Positions 1 through 9,602 of a stretch of 64,000 nt of DNA are shown here, piece by piece. The translations under genes were made by a program, and so were the position numbers. How positions within the stretch are numbered: the stretch's first letter is position 1; each line of letters begins with the position of its first letter. Source of the DNA: DASQDN01 sp963844855 (GTDB lineage Bacteria; Acidobacteriota; Terriglobia; Bryobacterales; Bryobacteraceae); contig CAWJQP010000076.1 in the NCBI GenBank assembly GCA_963844855.1, forward strand, positions 257,045 through 321,044, written 5' to 3'. The notes beneath the pieces are model-generated. The model worked only from the letters and a program-made list of their open reading frames with translations. It did no database searches and had not been told where the DNA came from.

Positions 1-2113
1 TTGTACCCGCGCTCCCGCGATTCCGGCAGCATCGCGTAAAGATCGCGAATTGGCGTGAAGACACCGGTGTACGTGGCCGGATTCGACCGCGGAGTCCGGC
101 CGATCGGCGCCTGGTCGATCTCGATGACTTTGTCGATGTGCTCCAAGCCGCTGATCCCGTCGTGCAGCCCAGGCTTCGCGCGCGAATTGTAGACATGCTG
201 CGCCAGAGCGCGGTACAGGATGTCGTTGACAAGCGTCGATTTGCCGCTGCCGGAGACACCGGTGACCACGATGAACTTCCCGAGGGGGAACTCGACATCG
301 ATGTTTTTCAGGTTGTGCTCGCGCGCGCCCTTGACGGTGATCGTTTCGCTTGTTCCCGGAGCGTCGCCGCTTGGGACCTTCGATCTTCAGGGCGCCGGAG
401 AGATATTGGCCGGTCAACGAGTCCGGCTGTTGCTGAATCTGCTGCAGGAGTTCCTGACGCCAACCAGTCCACCGCCGAGCCGTCCCGCTCCCGGACCGAG
501 ATCGATCACATAATCCGCCTGCAGGATCGTGTCGGCATCATGCTCCACCACGAGCACCGTATTACCCAGATCCCGCAATCTGCTCAGCGTGGCAAGAAGC
601 CGATCGTTGTCGCGGGGATGCAGACCGATCGATGGCTCATCCAGCACGTAGAGAACGCCGCGCAATTTCGATCCGATCTGCGTAGCGAGACGGATGCGCT
701 GCGCCTCGCCGCCTGACAGGGTTGCCGAACCACGGCTCAGGCTCAGGTAATCCAACCCAACGGCCGCAAGATATTCCAGGCGGTGCCGGATCTCGTCGAG
801 TACCCGGGCCGCGATCTGCGCTTCCCGCTCCGTAAGTTCCCACGTACTGACCAGCTTCAGCGCCCGTGCGATGGACATGCCGGTCAACTCGCGAAATCCC
901 AAGTCCTTTAACTCGCACTGCGAGACTCGCTGGCTTCAGCCGTTTGTCCGGCGCAGGCAGCGCATTCGATCGGCGACATGTATTCCATCAGCCACTCACG
1001 ACCGGCATCGCTGGAGGAGCGGTAAGCGGTTGTCGAGCAGCTTCATGATGCCGCCGGGAAAGCCGGTCCCGCCATTCACCAGAATGCCCTGGGTCTTCTT
1101 CGGTAGTTTTTCGAATGGAACAGTCAGATCGATCCCCAGACGAGCGGCCGCCTGGCTGATCGGCTCGAGCATCGAGATAGCTGAGGCGCCCACTCCCAGG
1201 GCGCCTTCGAGTAGCGGCTTCGATCGGATCGTTGATCACTTTGCCGACATCGAAGCTCCAAGTGCTGCCCAGGCCGACGCATGCTTCGCACGCTCCGTAC
1301 GGGCTGTTGAAGGAGAACGATCTTGGTTCAAGCTGCGGAACGCTGCGTCCACAATTCGGACACGCCAGCTTTTGCGAGTAGAGCTTCTCGGCGCCGTTAA
1401 TGATGGCGACGATAACGAGCCCATCCGTCAGCTTCGTCGCCGTCTGAATGGACGCCTCGAGCCGTTTCTCGACTCCTGGCTTCAGCACCAGTCGATCTAC
1501 GACGACATCGATGGTGTGGTTCTTTCGCTTGTCGAGCGCGATAATCTCCTCGTCGAGCGACCGCAACTCGCCATCGATGCGTGCTTTGACGAAGCCTTGC
1601 TTGCGCGAACCTTTCCAGCTCCTTCTTGTATTCGCCCTTCCGTCCACGAACAACCGGCGCCAGGATCATGACCTTTTCGTTTGTCAAACCCAGCACCTGT
1701 TGGAGGATCTGTTCGGTGGTTTGGCGCGCGATCTCAAAACCGCAATCCGGGCAGTGGGGGATACCGATGGACGAGTACAACAGACGGAGGTAATCGTAGA
1801 TCTCCGTAACAGTGCCTACGGTCGATCGCGGGCTACGGCTGGTCGTCTTCTGCTCGATGGAGATGGCTGGACTGAGGCCGTCGATGGAATCGACGTCCGG
1901 CCGCTCCATCTGATCAAGGAACTGGCGCGCATACGGAGACAGCGTCTCAACGTATCGGCGCTGTCCTTCGGCGTAGATCGTGTCGAAGGCCAGCGACGAT
2001 TTGCCGGACCCGCTCAATCCCGTGATGACGGTGAAGGTATTGCGCGGGATCTCTATGTCGATGTTCTTCAGGTTGTGCTGACGTGCGCCATGCACGCTGA
2101 TGCGGGTGAGCAT
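1..2113 (-). CDS. uvrA: UvrA, excinuclease ABC subunit A (partial at window edge, multiple frameshifts)
   Basis: DNA-damage recognition ATPase of nucleotide excision repair; it loads UvrB at lesions. The ATG at 2111-2113 opens the typical UvrA start (MLTRISVHGARQHNLKNIDI), followed by Walker A GLSGSGKSSLAFDT, a short CPDC zinc-binding stretch, the central CPNC and CEAC cysteines, the ABC signature LSGGEAQRIRLA, Walker B VLYVLDEPSIGL and the second Walker A GVSGSGKSTLVND near position 250. The protein runs off the window at position 1, leaving roughly the last 200 residues unseen. Conserved sequence jumps between frames about seven times (near 1620, 1229, 1038, 945, 902, 450 and 345), yet no conserved block is missing. 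The break at 1229 is fixed by dropping one A. These are most simply sequence errors. The gene lies 22 bp downstream of the PGPGW gene on the same strand. Confidence 0.93.
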
Positions 2114-2135
2114 GGGGGAAGATCACTTGCCGGAA

Positions 2136-2380
2136 TCAGGACGATTTTCCATTGTCGCAGATGGCTTCCCACCGGCCGCGGCTTCGCGCCTCTGCGAATT
2201 TGGCTTTGGCCCATTCGAGAAGCCGCCTCACAGCGGGAGAGTGGTCAGCAAGAATGACGAGGCCGGGAATAATAAAAACCCAGCCAGGCATGATCGGCAT
2301 GATGAGTCCGACCAAGCCTATGAGGATGAGCCCAACTCCGCCCGCAATGCGAAGAATCTTCTTCAGAAGGGTACCCTCAT
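2136..2380 (-). CDS. Small PGPGW-type membrane protein, start probably frameshifted
   Basis: Translation of the minus strand from about 2374 gives LLKKILRIAGGVGLILIGLV, then GLIMPIMPGWVFIIPGLVIL, then a basic tail with EWAKAKFAEARSR and a TGA at 2136-2138. The motif around MPIMPGWVFIIPGL matches the small two-helix PGPGW family (putative transmembrane proteins of unknown role). The frame has no ATG: a stop lies upstream, and the only nearby ATG (2378-2380) is in another frame, ending five codons later. A one-base indel between 2365 and 2378 would join that ATG to the conserved frame; otherwise a CTG at about 2365 would be needed. The gene lies immediately upstream of uvrA and may share its transcript. 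The identification is good; the start is uncertain. Confidence 0.7.
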
Positions 2381-2487
2381 TTGCGTCGTTAACGCATCTC
2401 GAAAATTTTTATCTGTCTTTATTTGCAACACAAATACTACTTGTTAGACGCTCTCTGCCGCGATTCAGGTTCGACAATTGGATTGAG

Positions 2488-2634
2488 ATGAAAACTACAC
2501 AGCAACTTGAAAAGATCTATCGCGTTTGGTCAGCCGCCCAAGAAGACAAGATTGCCGTCCGCATCCAGTATTCCGTTGTCGAAGAAGGACCGACGACTCT
2601 CGTCGTCCTGGGCGCTCGCGAAGAATGGCTGTAG
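2488..2634 (+). CDS. Small hypothetical protein, 48 aa
   Basis: An ATG at 2488 opens a 48-codon frame beginning MKTTQQLEKIYRVWSAAQED and ending TAG at 2632-2634. I do not recognise a family. The composition is soluble and mixed-charge, with an amphipathic N-terminal half and a beta-like C-terminal half (TTLVVLGAREEWL). The stop abuts, with no spare base, the TGA of the convergent anti-sigma gene at 2635, a tight tail-to-tail packing that supports a real gene. No strong Shine-Dalgarno precedes it. The roughly 107 bp between this gene and the PGPGW gene is AT-rich and is the only place for divergent promoters, but I see no clear consensus boxes there. Confidence 0.45.
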   Translation: MKTTQQLEKIYRVWSAAQEDKIAVRIQYSVVEEGPTTLVVLGAREEWL

Positions 2635-3644
2635 TCACTGCTTACGCTGACGGAGCGGAATCTCAATTGTTAATGACGGGGCGGATGCTGGTCTGGCTTT
2701 CGCCTCGTTCGCCGCTGTGAAGCTGCGCTTAGCGGATGTCAGATCGGCCCCTAAAACCGCAAATCCAAGTACCAGCTTATCGGAGGCGGGTGTAATCTTG
2801 ATTCCACCGTCCGTAGGCAGTACCGTAGGTTCGTTTGCGCGCACGGGCGAGGACGCTGTCGGCCCGCCAGCAGCTGTGATTGCCACCGCGCCCGGACGTG
2901 TCGAAGTAACGCGAACGCGAATGACATCGCCCGCTAAAAACTCGTGGTTGCCGGGAACGACTTGGAACGCTCCGTCAGCGGATTGAAGCAACAGTTCGTA
3001 ACGCAGCGGAGAGGAAGACGAGACTTCAGTCGTCTTGCATGGGAGCCGCTGCATCGGCAAGTTGCATCTGTCGTCGCGACATCAGAGCTTCTGGTTCCGG
3101 GGCCGCGCCTCCCACTGCTCCGACTGCAGGAGCGGCGGGTACCTGAGCATACTGCGCAGGCGGCGCCGCAGTAGGCTGCTGATCCGCTTCACGCTTCTTA
3201 AGCCTCGGTTCGGTTTTGCGCTGCTCCGGCTTGGGTGGTTCTTTGGTAGCGGCTGGGAGAAGGCCGCTCCACATACGTGGTGAGGTTCTGTTCTGGCCGA
3301 CGTACCTCCGCAATTTGGGTCTGCTCACTAATTCGCGGCCGAAGCTGCTGGAAGCCAATCACCGCTAGCAGTATCGTTCCGGTAGCAACCAGGACTTTGG
3401 ATTTCGGGCGCTCAAACCACTCGCGCAATGCCGTCGCAACGCTGAAACGCGGCTCTTCGGTAGCGCGCAGCAACTGAGCGCGAACCGCGCCGTCGTCGAG
3501 CAGATCCTTCAACGCATGCTCGTCGGAAAGAGCCGCGAAGAGCGCATCGTCATGAAGGGCCGCCTCAAACAGCACCTGCTTCTCATCGGGCGAGAGGGTA
3601 CCGGTCGCATATCCGCCAAGCAACTTGCGAACATCGTCGGTCAT
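2635..3644 (-). CDS. Membrane anti-sigma-like protein with C-terminal DUF4384-like domain (two frameshifts)
   Basis: The start ATG at 3644 overlaps the sigma gene stop as ATGA, so the pair is translationally coupled. The N-terminal about 95 residues are acidic and helical (MTDDVRKLLGGYATGTLSPD), as in anti-sigma factors. One membrane helix follows (VLVATGTILLAVIGF), then a proline/alanine-rich linker and a C-terminal beta region (LRYELLLQSADGAF, FLAGDVIRVRV) resembling DUF4384. The frame breaks near 3255 and 3035; joining the three pieces gives about 336 residues. The classic HxxxCxxC zinc motif is not visible, so the anti-sigma role is inferred from position and architecture. It presumably tethers the adjacent ECF sigma at the membrane. 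Confidence 0.65.
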
Positions 3645-4142
3645 ACAGTCCACCTCCCTCCCATCAGGTCCAAAAGTTGTTTTCGGCAACGAGCATCCCA
3701 CGTGTATACGGTGTTGATGGACGCAGCGCCAAAGTGCTCTTGAATTTCTGCGAAACTCCTTCCTAATAGTTTGAGTCGGAACAACTCCCGGCACCGCTCA
3801 CCCAGCTTCTGCACGGCCGCTGTTAACCGTTCGATGCTCTCCTGGCGCGAGGCCTGTTCTTCCGGGCTCAGGGATGGCGACGGTAACTGCAACTCGTCAA
3901 TCGATGCCTGTGTTGGATTCGCCGTGCCGAATCGATTTCCGCCTCGCCCCGGCCATCTTAAACCGAACAATCTGAAGACTTAAGGGCAGCAAGTCACCGA
4001 GTTCGAGAACATGCCCGTACTTCTCCTCGATGACAATCAGGACTTCTTGTGCGAGATCCTCGGCAATATCCCTCCCCATACGAGATGCCGCAAACGCGAA
4101 GATCCTTTCACGCAGCCGCGCCAGGATTTCATCCCGCGTCAT
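3641..4142 (-). CDS. ECF-type RNA polymerase sigma factor (one frameshift)
   Basis: The N-terminal part carries a sigma region 2 pattern (ASRMGRDIAEDLAQEVLIVI) and the C-terminal part a region 4 helix-turn-helix (LGERCRELFRLKLLGRSFAE then FGAASINTVYTWDARCRKQL). The two halves lie in different frames, with the switch somewhere between 3905 and 3960; 502 bp is one base over a whole number of codons, which fits a single inserted base. The repaired protein is about 166 residues, normal for ECF sigmas. The start ATG (4140-4142) overlaps the stop of the upstream amidohydrolase as ATGA, and its own stop overlaps the anti-sigma start in the same way. All three genes therefore appear to be one coupled operon. 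Confidence 0.8.
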
Positions 4143-5274
4143 GGAGGGTGCATCTGCGGGAAGCCGGCTGAAGACAGTTTCGGGAAAAGCCGCAGAGCGT
4201 TCTTGTAGTACACCTTCTTCAAGACGTCATCCGGCAAATCGAGCGCGTACAGCTTCCACAGCCCGTGATACTTACGGATGTTGTCGATCCAATCGTCGTC
4301 GCTTTCCAGAAGCCGAAAATAGAACGGATACTCGCTGATATTGTAGGTGTCTTTGCCGAATAGAATCCGGTCCTGATATTTGATGAAGAAGCGTCGGGCG
4401 GTTCTCGGCTGCCGGCCAAGTTCCCCAAGAATCGCCGCGATCTCCACGTTCAGGTTCGGCATGCGATCCAGCATTTCGCCTAGTTTCTGAAGATCGTGGG
4501 ACATCCAGCCCATATGCGCCGCGATGAAGATGGTTTTGGGATGTTTGGCGAACAGGCTGTGCTGCTCGCCGATCACCTGCTCCCATGTCAGACCAGTACC
4601 GGCTTCACCACGATTCGGCCGGAGCTTTAGCTCAAGCCAGCGCTCGTTATACTTGTCCATCGGATCGTACAAGGGCTTCGGATCGGCAGTGTGGATCATG
4701 ACGGGAATCTTGTACTTGGCGCACACATCCCATACCGGGTCGAGGCGGGGGTCGTCAACCGGAACACGGTTTCCGTTCACGTCTTTCTGCTGCATTCCGA
4801 AGTCTTTCCATGCCTTTACACCGATCGCGCCCTCCTTAATGTCTTGCTCGAGCTGCGCTGCGGCCCGCTGCCCATAATCCGGCGATCCGATGCCGTTCAT
4901 GTCGATATTCGTCATGCTGGCGAATCGCGCGGACTGTGGGTGCGCCTTGATTCCGTCTAGGAAGCGCTTCGTTCTCTCTCCGAAGCTGCCACGGACGGGA
5001 GAGCTCAACATGATCTTCATGTTGATGCTATCCATGTCTTTCAACAATGAATCGAGCTTGGTGACATCACGCTGGTGCGTGTGGATGTCGATGAAGGGAT
5101 ACTTCGCCCGGGGAACGTCCGTCTTGGGTACCACGAGCATTGCTTTGGGCTCGTATTCCTCGATGGTCGGCGCTGGTGGGGCCGGGGGGCAGCGGGTGCG
5201 GCGGTCCTTGGTTGTTGAGGGAAGAGCGGCAGAGCCAGCAGGAATGCAGAGAGCAGGATACTGAGCTTTTTCAT
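4139..5274 (-). CDS. Secreted amidohydrolase-family (TIM-barrel metal hydrolase) protein (one frameshift)
   Basis: The start at 5274 gives a clear signal peptide (MKKLSILLSAFLLALPLFPQ). The mature part carries the metal-dependent hydrolase pattern: FIDIHTHQ for the first metal histidines, VMIHTADP, FIAAHMGWM and FGKDTYNI, as in amidohydrolase-2 family enzymes (PF04909). The frame breaks at a run of six C near 5190; restoring a seventh C gives a continuous protein of 378 residues, so this is a typical homopolymer error. The substrate is unknown. It is the first gene of the coupled operon with the ECF sigma and anti-sigma, an unusual neighbour for a sigma factor. Confidence 0.8.
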
Positions 5275-5309
5275 TGCTGAATGTGAGTATAACCGTCTTG
5301 CGGACGCGC

Positions 5310-6095
5310 CTAAGGATGCGCGGACGTCCATGCGGTGAATTTCGCGACCGTTCGGTATCCCATACGCTCATAGAGCGGACGGCCCGCCTCGCTGGCATGC
5401 AGCACCGAGTGACGAAGACCGGTCGCTCGGATCGCCTCGTTCAAACCGTGGCGCATGACGGCCTCAGCGTATCCTTTTCGCTGGAAGACCGGAGCGGTAG
5501 CGACACAGACGACGTTAAGACAGTTCTCCGTGATGAACACCGTGGCTGTGCTTGCGGGTTGATCATCGTCGTAGAGCGCGTAGGAAAAGACGTCAGGTCC
5601 GAAGAACGAGGCCCATTTCGTCTGCTCGGCCCAGTCGAGCGGCATGCCATAGGCAAGGCAGTTCAGTTCCCCAACCAGCAAGGCGCCTTCGGTCCCTGAA
5701 AGCGGCCGGATGTCGTGCGCTCCGGTTGAAGCCCGACTGGTCAAGTCCTCGGCGGCCATTCCACTCAATGCCATCGCGGGTACGAGTCCGATTAGGGACA
5801 GATATTCGCTGGCTCCTGCGGGTAGCCACTCATCACAGGGGCTGAACATCCAGGGCCGACTGTGTTCGGCTGCGAAGCGAAGCAGCGGCTCAATCCTGCG
5901 CCGCATTCCCGGCAAATCGTCAATTGGTCGTGAAAGGCACGCGTGGTTATAGAAGGGCATGGGCACATTGCCCCAGCATGCGTGCAGTCCATGAAGATCC
6001 GGAGATTCAAACTCAGGACTGCACACGATCATGCGGCGAAGCGCCGCTGCCCATTGTGATACCGACTCGTCGACAAGTGGCGACGCTGTTTTCAC
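5310..6095 (-). CDS. GNAT-family N-acetyltransferase
   Basis: A 261-residue intact protein. The C-terminal third has the acetyl-CoA binding core of the GNAT fold: the beta-4 strand NVVCVATAPVFQRKGYAEAV with the Q/R-x-x-G-x-A type loop, then RHSVLHASEAGRPLYERMGY, the usual beta-5/helix ending. The N-terminal half is unassigned but resembles the N-lobe of two-domain GNAT proteins. The start is GTG at 6093-6095, directly abutting the TAG of the NHL-repeat gene upstream on the same strand, so the two are probably cotranscribed. The acceptor substrate cannot be read from sequence. Confidence 0.82.
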   Translation of the reverse strand: MKTASPLVDESVSQWAAALRRMIVCSPEFESPDLHGLHACWGNVPMPFYNHACLSRPIDDLPGMRRRIEPLLRFAAEHSRPWMFSPCDEWLPAGASEYLSLIGLVPAMALSGMAAEDLTSRASTGAHDIRPLSGTEGALLVGELNCLAYGMPLDWAEQTKWASFFGPDVFSYALYDDDQPASTATVFITENCLNVVCVATAPVFQRKGYAEAVMRHGLNEAIRATGLRHSVLHASEAGRPLYERMGYRTVAKFTAWTSAHP

Positions 6096-8825
6096 CTACG
6101 GCTCTGGAACCACCTCAAGTGGGTTCACCACAGGAAATGTGACGATGTTGCTAACGAAAAAACCCTGAGCAATTGTGAGTTGTGTCTGGGGATTTGTCGG
6201 GATATCGGAGTTGAGGAGCAAGATCAACTCGTAAACCCCGATCGCTCCCGGCTTCATCCCGGCATAGAGCACATTCGCCGTCTTGCCGCCGGCGATGGCA
6301 TCGTCGACCGGCGAGTTTGGAGCGTTCAGAGCAGGACCGAAATACTTTGAGCCGGTGACGCTCGAGAACTTCGCCTCATCGGGCTGGACCAATCCGAGGC
6401 CGGTCGCGTAAATCGTAATCGTCTCACCGGGCACTGCGGGATCCTCGGCTGTGATGCGTTTTCCCTCTTCACTTGCGCAGCAGAGTGTTGTAGTCAGAGG
6501 AGTCAGGAGCACGCTCTCGGTTCCCGTGGCAGCATATTGCAAGCCTTCGCCTTCATCACCGGGCGTCTTGGCACGGAGCACGATTCGCGTGTACACGGCG
6601 GCAGGGGTCGCGATCACGAGCTCATCGGGATTAGCATTGATTCCCGCGATCAACCCGTCGCGGATGATCGCCAAACTGTCATCCTTCTTCACCGTGTATT
6701 CGTATTTGCGATCTTCCCCGATGGTGATGGAAACAACGTCATTCTCCTTCGGGGTACCGTCGACCGAGACAACGCCAATTGCAACGCTGCTGCTGTGGAA
6801 GGCAACCGCCGGCCGTGGATCCAACCCTTCCTCGGCAAAGATTCCGGGATTCTGTGCTACAACAGGCACTCCGATCGCGTTCGTAATCTGAACCGAGCCA
6901 TCTTTGCGTTCGATTCGAACCCACGCGCTAACGCTGGATGCGTCGTTGACTTCAAAGGGCAACTGCGTGTTGATCTGAGAAGGCGAAACGTACATTAGTG
7001 GAGCGGCGATGCCGTCAATGTACACTTCAACGCCTGCAAGTTTCCGGGGCAAATCGTTGGTATCGGTAGGGGCGGCGGCCATACTATCGGCGAGGTTGTC
7101 TCCAAGGAGCGTAATCAGCGTACCGGGAGCGATCCTGGCAGCATCCTCGCCTCCGTCCAGAGTCGCTCCACTCGTGGCGGCCTGGATCTGCGCGCCAGTC
7201 GAGACTGTGACGGAATAAGCGATCAAGTTGCCGGCAATACCGGAAACTCTAGCCGTCAGAATGAGCTGATTGAAAATCGCATTAGAACTGGCGAAAACGG
7301 CCGGATCGCCGGCCCCCGCATTAATTGACTCGACGAGGGCATTGATGACGGTGGCAATGGTTTGGTTCGCTGCGGCCTTGTATTTGTATTCCCGCTCGTC
7401 TTGAATCTTGATTGTGACTTCATCGTTTTCTTTGGGATCGGCCGAAAATGCTACCGCGCCTACCGCAAAGATATCCCGGCTCGCTGCGTTCCGAGCTCCT
7501 GTATAGGGCAGCGGTTCGTCTCCTTCAGTGAAGACCAACACTCGGCGGTTATAGGGATCGGTCACATATAGATTCGTGCCATCCCAAGCCAAGGCGCTCG
7601 GCGTGCGTATCGAATCAGCGGCAGCGACGCGCAACTCGCCCGTGTCCTGAACCAGATTCTCCGTCAGTTGTCCGAGAACGGCGTCTGCCGCCTGACCACT
7701 TCGCGTCGGAACGGAGTTGTAAACAAGAATGCGATCATTTCCGCCGTCCGCGATGAACAACCGCCTGCCATCTGACAAAGCGTACCTCGGGAATGACAAC
7801 GTAGACGCGCATGCGATGGGATACGTCGGATTTCCATCCACCACTCCACTTGCGCGGCAAAGAAGGGAACTGTTGTTTGCGTCCGAAGCGTTCTGCGATT
7901 CTGTGCTATTCACATCCGGCTGTCCGACCGCGACGTCCGCCGGTTGCGCGTTCTGTGTAGGGATGGTGTTCCAGATGAGGACGCGATTGTGACCAAGATC
8001 GGAGACATAAAGGCGCTGGCCATCCGATGTTACGGAAGTCGGATTCAACAAACTCGAGGCGGTAGCGTTGACACGCAATTGCGTGAGATCAGGCTCCACG
8101 AACGCGTTGAAATCCGTCTGGCCCAGAACCAGATTAGCGTTCTGACCGTTCTGTGTGGGAATACTATTCCAGACAAGAACGCGGTGATTCTGCGTATCGG
8201 CAACGTATAGCCGGCCGCCATGAATCCAGACGCCCTGCGGTCCGCGCAACCCTTGAGCGCTGGGGGAACTTCCGTTCCCGCCGTAGTTGATTCCTCCGCT
8301 CGTGAAGTCTTTCTGCCCGACGACGACATCGGCAGGGACATCGTTCATGGTTGGGATCGAATTCCAGATTAAGATGCGATTGTTATCCGTGTCCGCTACT
8401 GCCAGAATGCGACCGTCTGTCGCTACTGACGTAGGAGTCCGGAACCGGTTCTGCGCCAGACCAATATCGATCTTCGAAAAATCCGGCTGTCCGATCACCG
8501 TATCGGCATGGGACTCGCAGACAGGACAGCGCGCTTCGGTCAGCGGAATCGTCTGTTTCGGCCCGGGAATCTTTCCTGCGATATCCCTATAGACCAAAAC
8601 CCGGTTGTTCTGCGGAAACGCCGACACGCGGCTGGAATCCGCCAGAATCAGGGTATTGTCCGCATAGGCGACACCGCTCACCGAACCCAAGACCAAAGAC
8701 GAGGCCACAGCATTCTGTTGCGTGAACGTTCGCTGCCCGATGACGGCGCGCGCAGCCTGACCAGTACGGAACTCAGCCGCTGATAACATGCTTGCGAATG
8801 CAAGCGAGAACGCGAAGTACTTCAT
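6096..8825 (-). CDS. Secreted NHL-repeat beta-propeller protein with split TIGR03437 C-terminal domain, 909 aa
   Basis: The start at 8825 is chosen because it opens a signal peptide (MKYFAFSLAFASMLSAAEF). Residues about 25-440 contain at least five NHL-like blades, each with a motif such as LAVADTDNNRILIWNSIP, LYVADTQNHRVLVWNSIP or LFIADGGNDRILVYNSVP. A roughly 85-residue domain follows (PKENDEVTIKIQDEREYKY...), and then the TIGR03437 module typical of Solibacter (PGTLITLLGDNLAD, MYVSPSQINTQLPFE, ITIYATGLGLVQPDE). A second copy of the 85-residue domain (PKENDVVSITIGEDRKYEY) sits inside the TIGR03437 module. The protein is likely exported and protein- or surface-binding; its exact role is unknown. 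The frame is intact. Confidence 0.85.
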   Translation of the reverse strand: MKYFAFSLAFASMLSAAEFRTGQAARAVIGQRTFTQQNAVASSLVLGSVSGVAYADNTLILADSSRVSAFPQNNRVLVYRDIAGKIPGPKQTIPLTEARCPVCESHADTVIGQPDFSKIDIGLAQNRFRTPTSVATDGRILAVADTDNNRILIWNSIPTMNDVPADVVVGQKDFTSGGINYGGNGSSPSAQGLRGPQGVWIHGGRLYVADTQNHRVLVWNSIPTQNGQNANLVLGQTDFNAFVEPDLTQLRVNATASSLLNPTSVTSDGQRLYVSDLGHNRVLIWNTIPTQNAQPADVAVGQPDVNSTESQNASDANNSSLLCRASGVVDGNPTYPIACASTLSFPRYALSDGRRLFIADGGNDRILVYNSVPTRSGQAADAVLGQLTENLVQDTGELRVAAADSIRTPSALAWDGTNLYVTDPYNRRVLVFTEGDEPLPYTGARNAASRDIFAVGAVAFSADPKENDEVTIKIQDEREYKYKAAANQTIATVINALVESINAGAGDPAVFASSNAIFNQLILTARVSGIAGNLIAYSVTVSTGAQIQAATSGATLDGGEDAARIAPGTLITLLGDNLADSMAAAPTDTNDLPRKLAGVEVYIDGIAAPLMYVSPSQINTQLPFEVNDASSVSAWVRIERKDGSVQITNAIGVPVVAQNPGIFAEEGLDPRPAVAFHSSSVAIGVVSVDGTPKENDVVSITIGEDRKYEYTVKKDDSLAIIRDGLIAGINANPDELVIATPAAVYTRIVLRAKTPGDEGEGLQYAATGTESVLLTPLTTTLCCASEEGKRITAEDPAVPGETITIYATGLGLVQPDEAKFSSVTGSKYFGPALNAPNSPVDDAIAGGKTANVLYAGMKPGAIGVYELILLLNSDIPTNPQTQLTIAQGFFVSNIVTFPVVNPLEVVPEP

Positions 8826-9154
8826 GTTAGAGGAGATAGGACTAAATTCCAAGTATACCAAGCTGTCCGACGTGCCCTGTGGAAAAGCGGTTCCCTTGAA
8901 CTGGTCCGTCAGGTCCCGTCGTGATGAAAGTTCTTCCTTATTATATGTGGTGGCTGCCAGCCCGGCTCCAGATGGCGGGATGACTGTGAAAGAGGAGCGT
9001 CAGTTGTGAAAGAACGGATCTCGAAATCCTTCGGGCCGGACGCTCGCGTTGTTCCGCAACTATATATAACTAAAGGTGATAGCTCTGATCGACGCATTTG
9101 TGACCCATCTGTCTGGAGAGGTTGCAAGCCAGGGTCCGATGTTACTCTACAAGC
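8826..9154. other. Intergenic region between divergent genes
   Basis: A stretch of 329 bp between the NHL-repeat gene and the gene at 9155. I see no convincing ORF or RNA. An AT-rich patch, TATATATAAC at 9061-9070, could be a -10 element for the rightward gene, but no matching -35 lies at the normal distance. The region should contain both divergent promoters. Confidence 0.4.
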
Positions 9155-9592
9155 ATGTCATCGCAAATCGCTACGTACGAAGACGCGAACCTGCTTCTCC
9201 GACTTTACGAGCTGAGACGAGAAGACAAGTTGCGGGAAGCCCGGGAATGGTTCGGGGCACATTTCAAACCCCGGTCGATTGAGGAAGCCAATGAGCTGGC
9301 GCCGATGGGTAGCCAGCAGAATGCATATGTTCGAATGGTCATTTCCTATTGGGAAATGGTGGCATCTCTGATCACATGCGGTGTTTTAAATGAAGATCTC
9401 TTTTTCGAGACGGGTCACGAAATGATCATGTGTTGGGAGCGCGTTCGTGATTTCAATCCAAAGGTTCGGGAGGTCTATAAAAACCCTCTCCACCTTCATA
9501 ATCTGGAAGAAACCTGCGCTCGATTCGAGAAGCATCTGAACAAACACGCTCCCGGCGCTTACGCGGCAATGGCAGCCGCGGTTCGAGCCTAG
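9155..9592 (+). CDS. Conserved-looking hypothetical protein, 145 aa (DUF4760-like)
   Basis: The ATG at 9155 starts MSSQIATYEDANLLLRLYEL and the protein ends with a helical C-terminus. It is predicted all-helical and soluble, with charged helices (RREDKLREAREWFGAHF; VISYWEMVASLITCGVLNED). The pattern of a short helical protein with an internal hydrophobic helix recalls DUF4760 proteins, but I hold that loosely. The next gene starts 10 bp downstream, so the two look like an operon. No function is proposed. Confidence 0.6.
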   Translation: MSSQIATYEDANLLLRLYELRREDKLREAREWFGAHFKPRSIEEANELAPMGSQQNAYVRMVISYWEMVASLITCGVLNEDLFFETGHEMIMCWERVRDFNPKVREVYKNPLHLHNLEETCARFEKHLNKHAPGAYAAMAAAVRA

Positions 9593-9602
9593 ATCTAGAA
9601 GG

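Noticed and set aside
988..1671. Rightward ORFs of up to 269 codons opposite uvrA
   Set aside because: They are antisense shadows of uvrA, without ribosome sites or domain signals.
4139..5274. Programmed ribosomal frameshift at the C-run of the amidohydrolase gene
   Set aside because: A slippery C tract could in principle be recoded, but the same contig holds more than 20 other frame breaks without slippery motifs, so an indel error is simpler.
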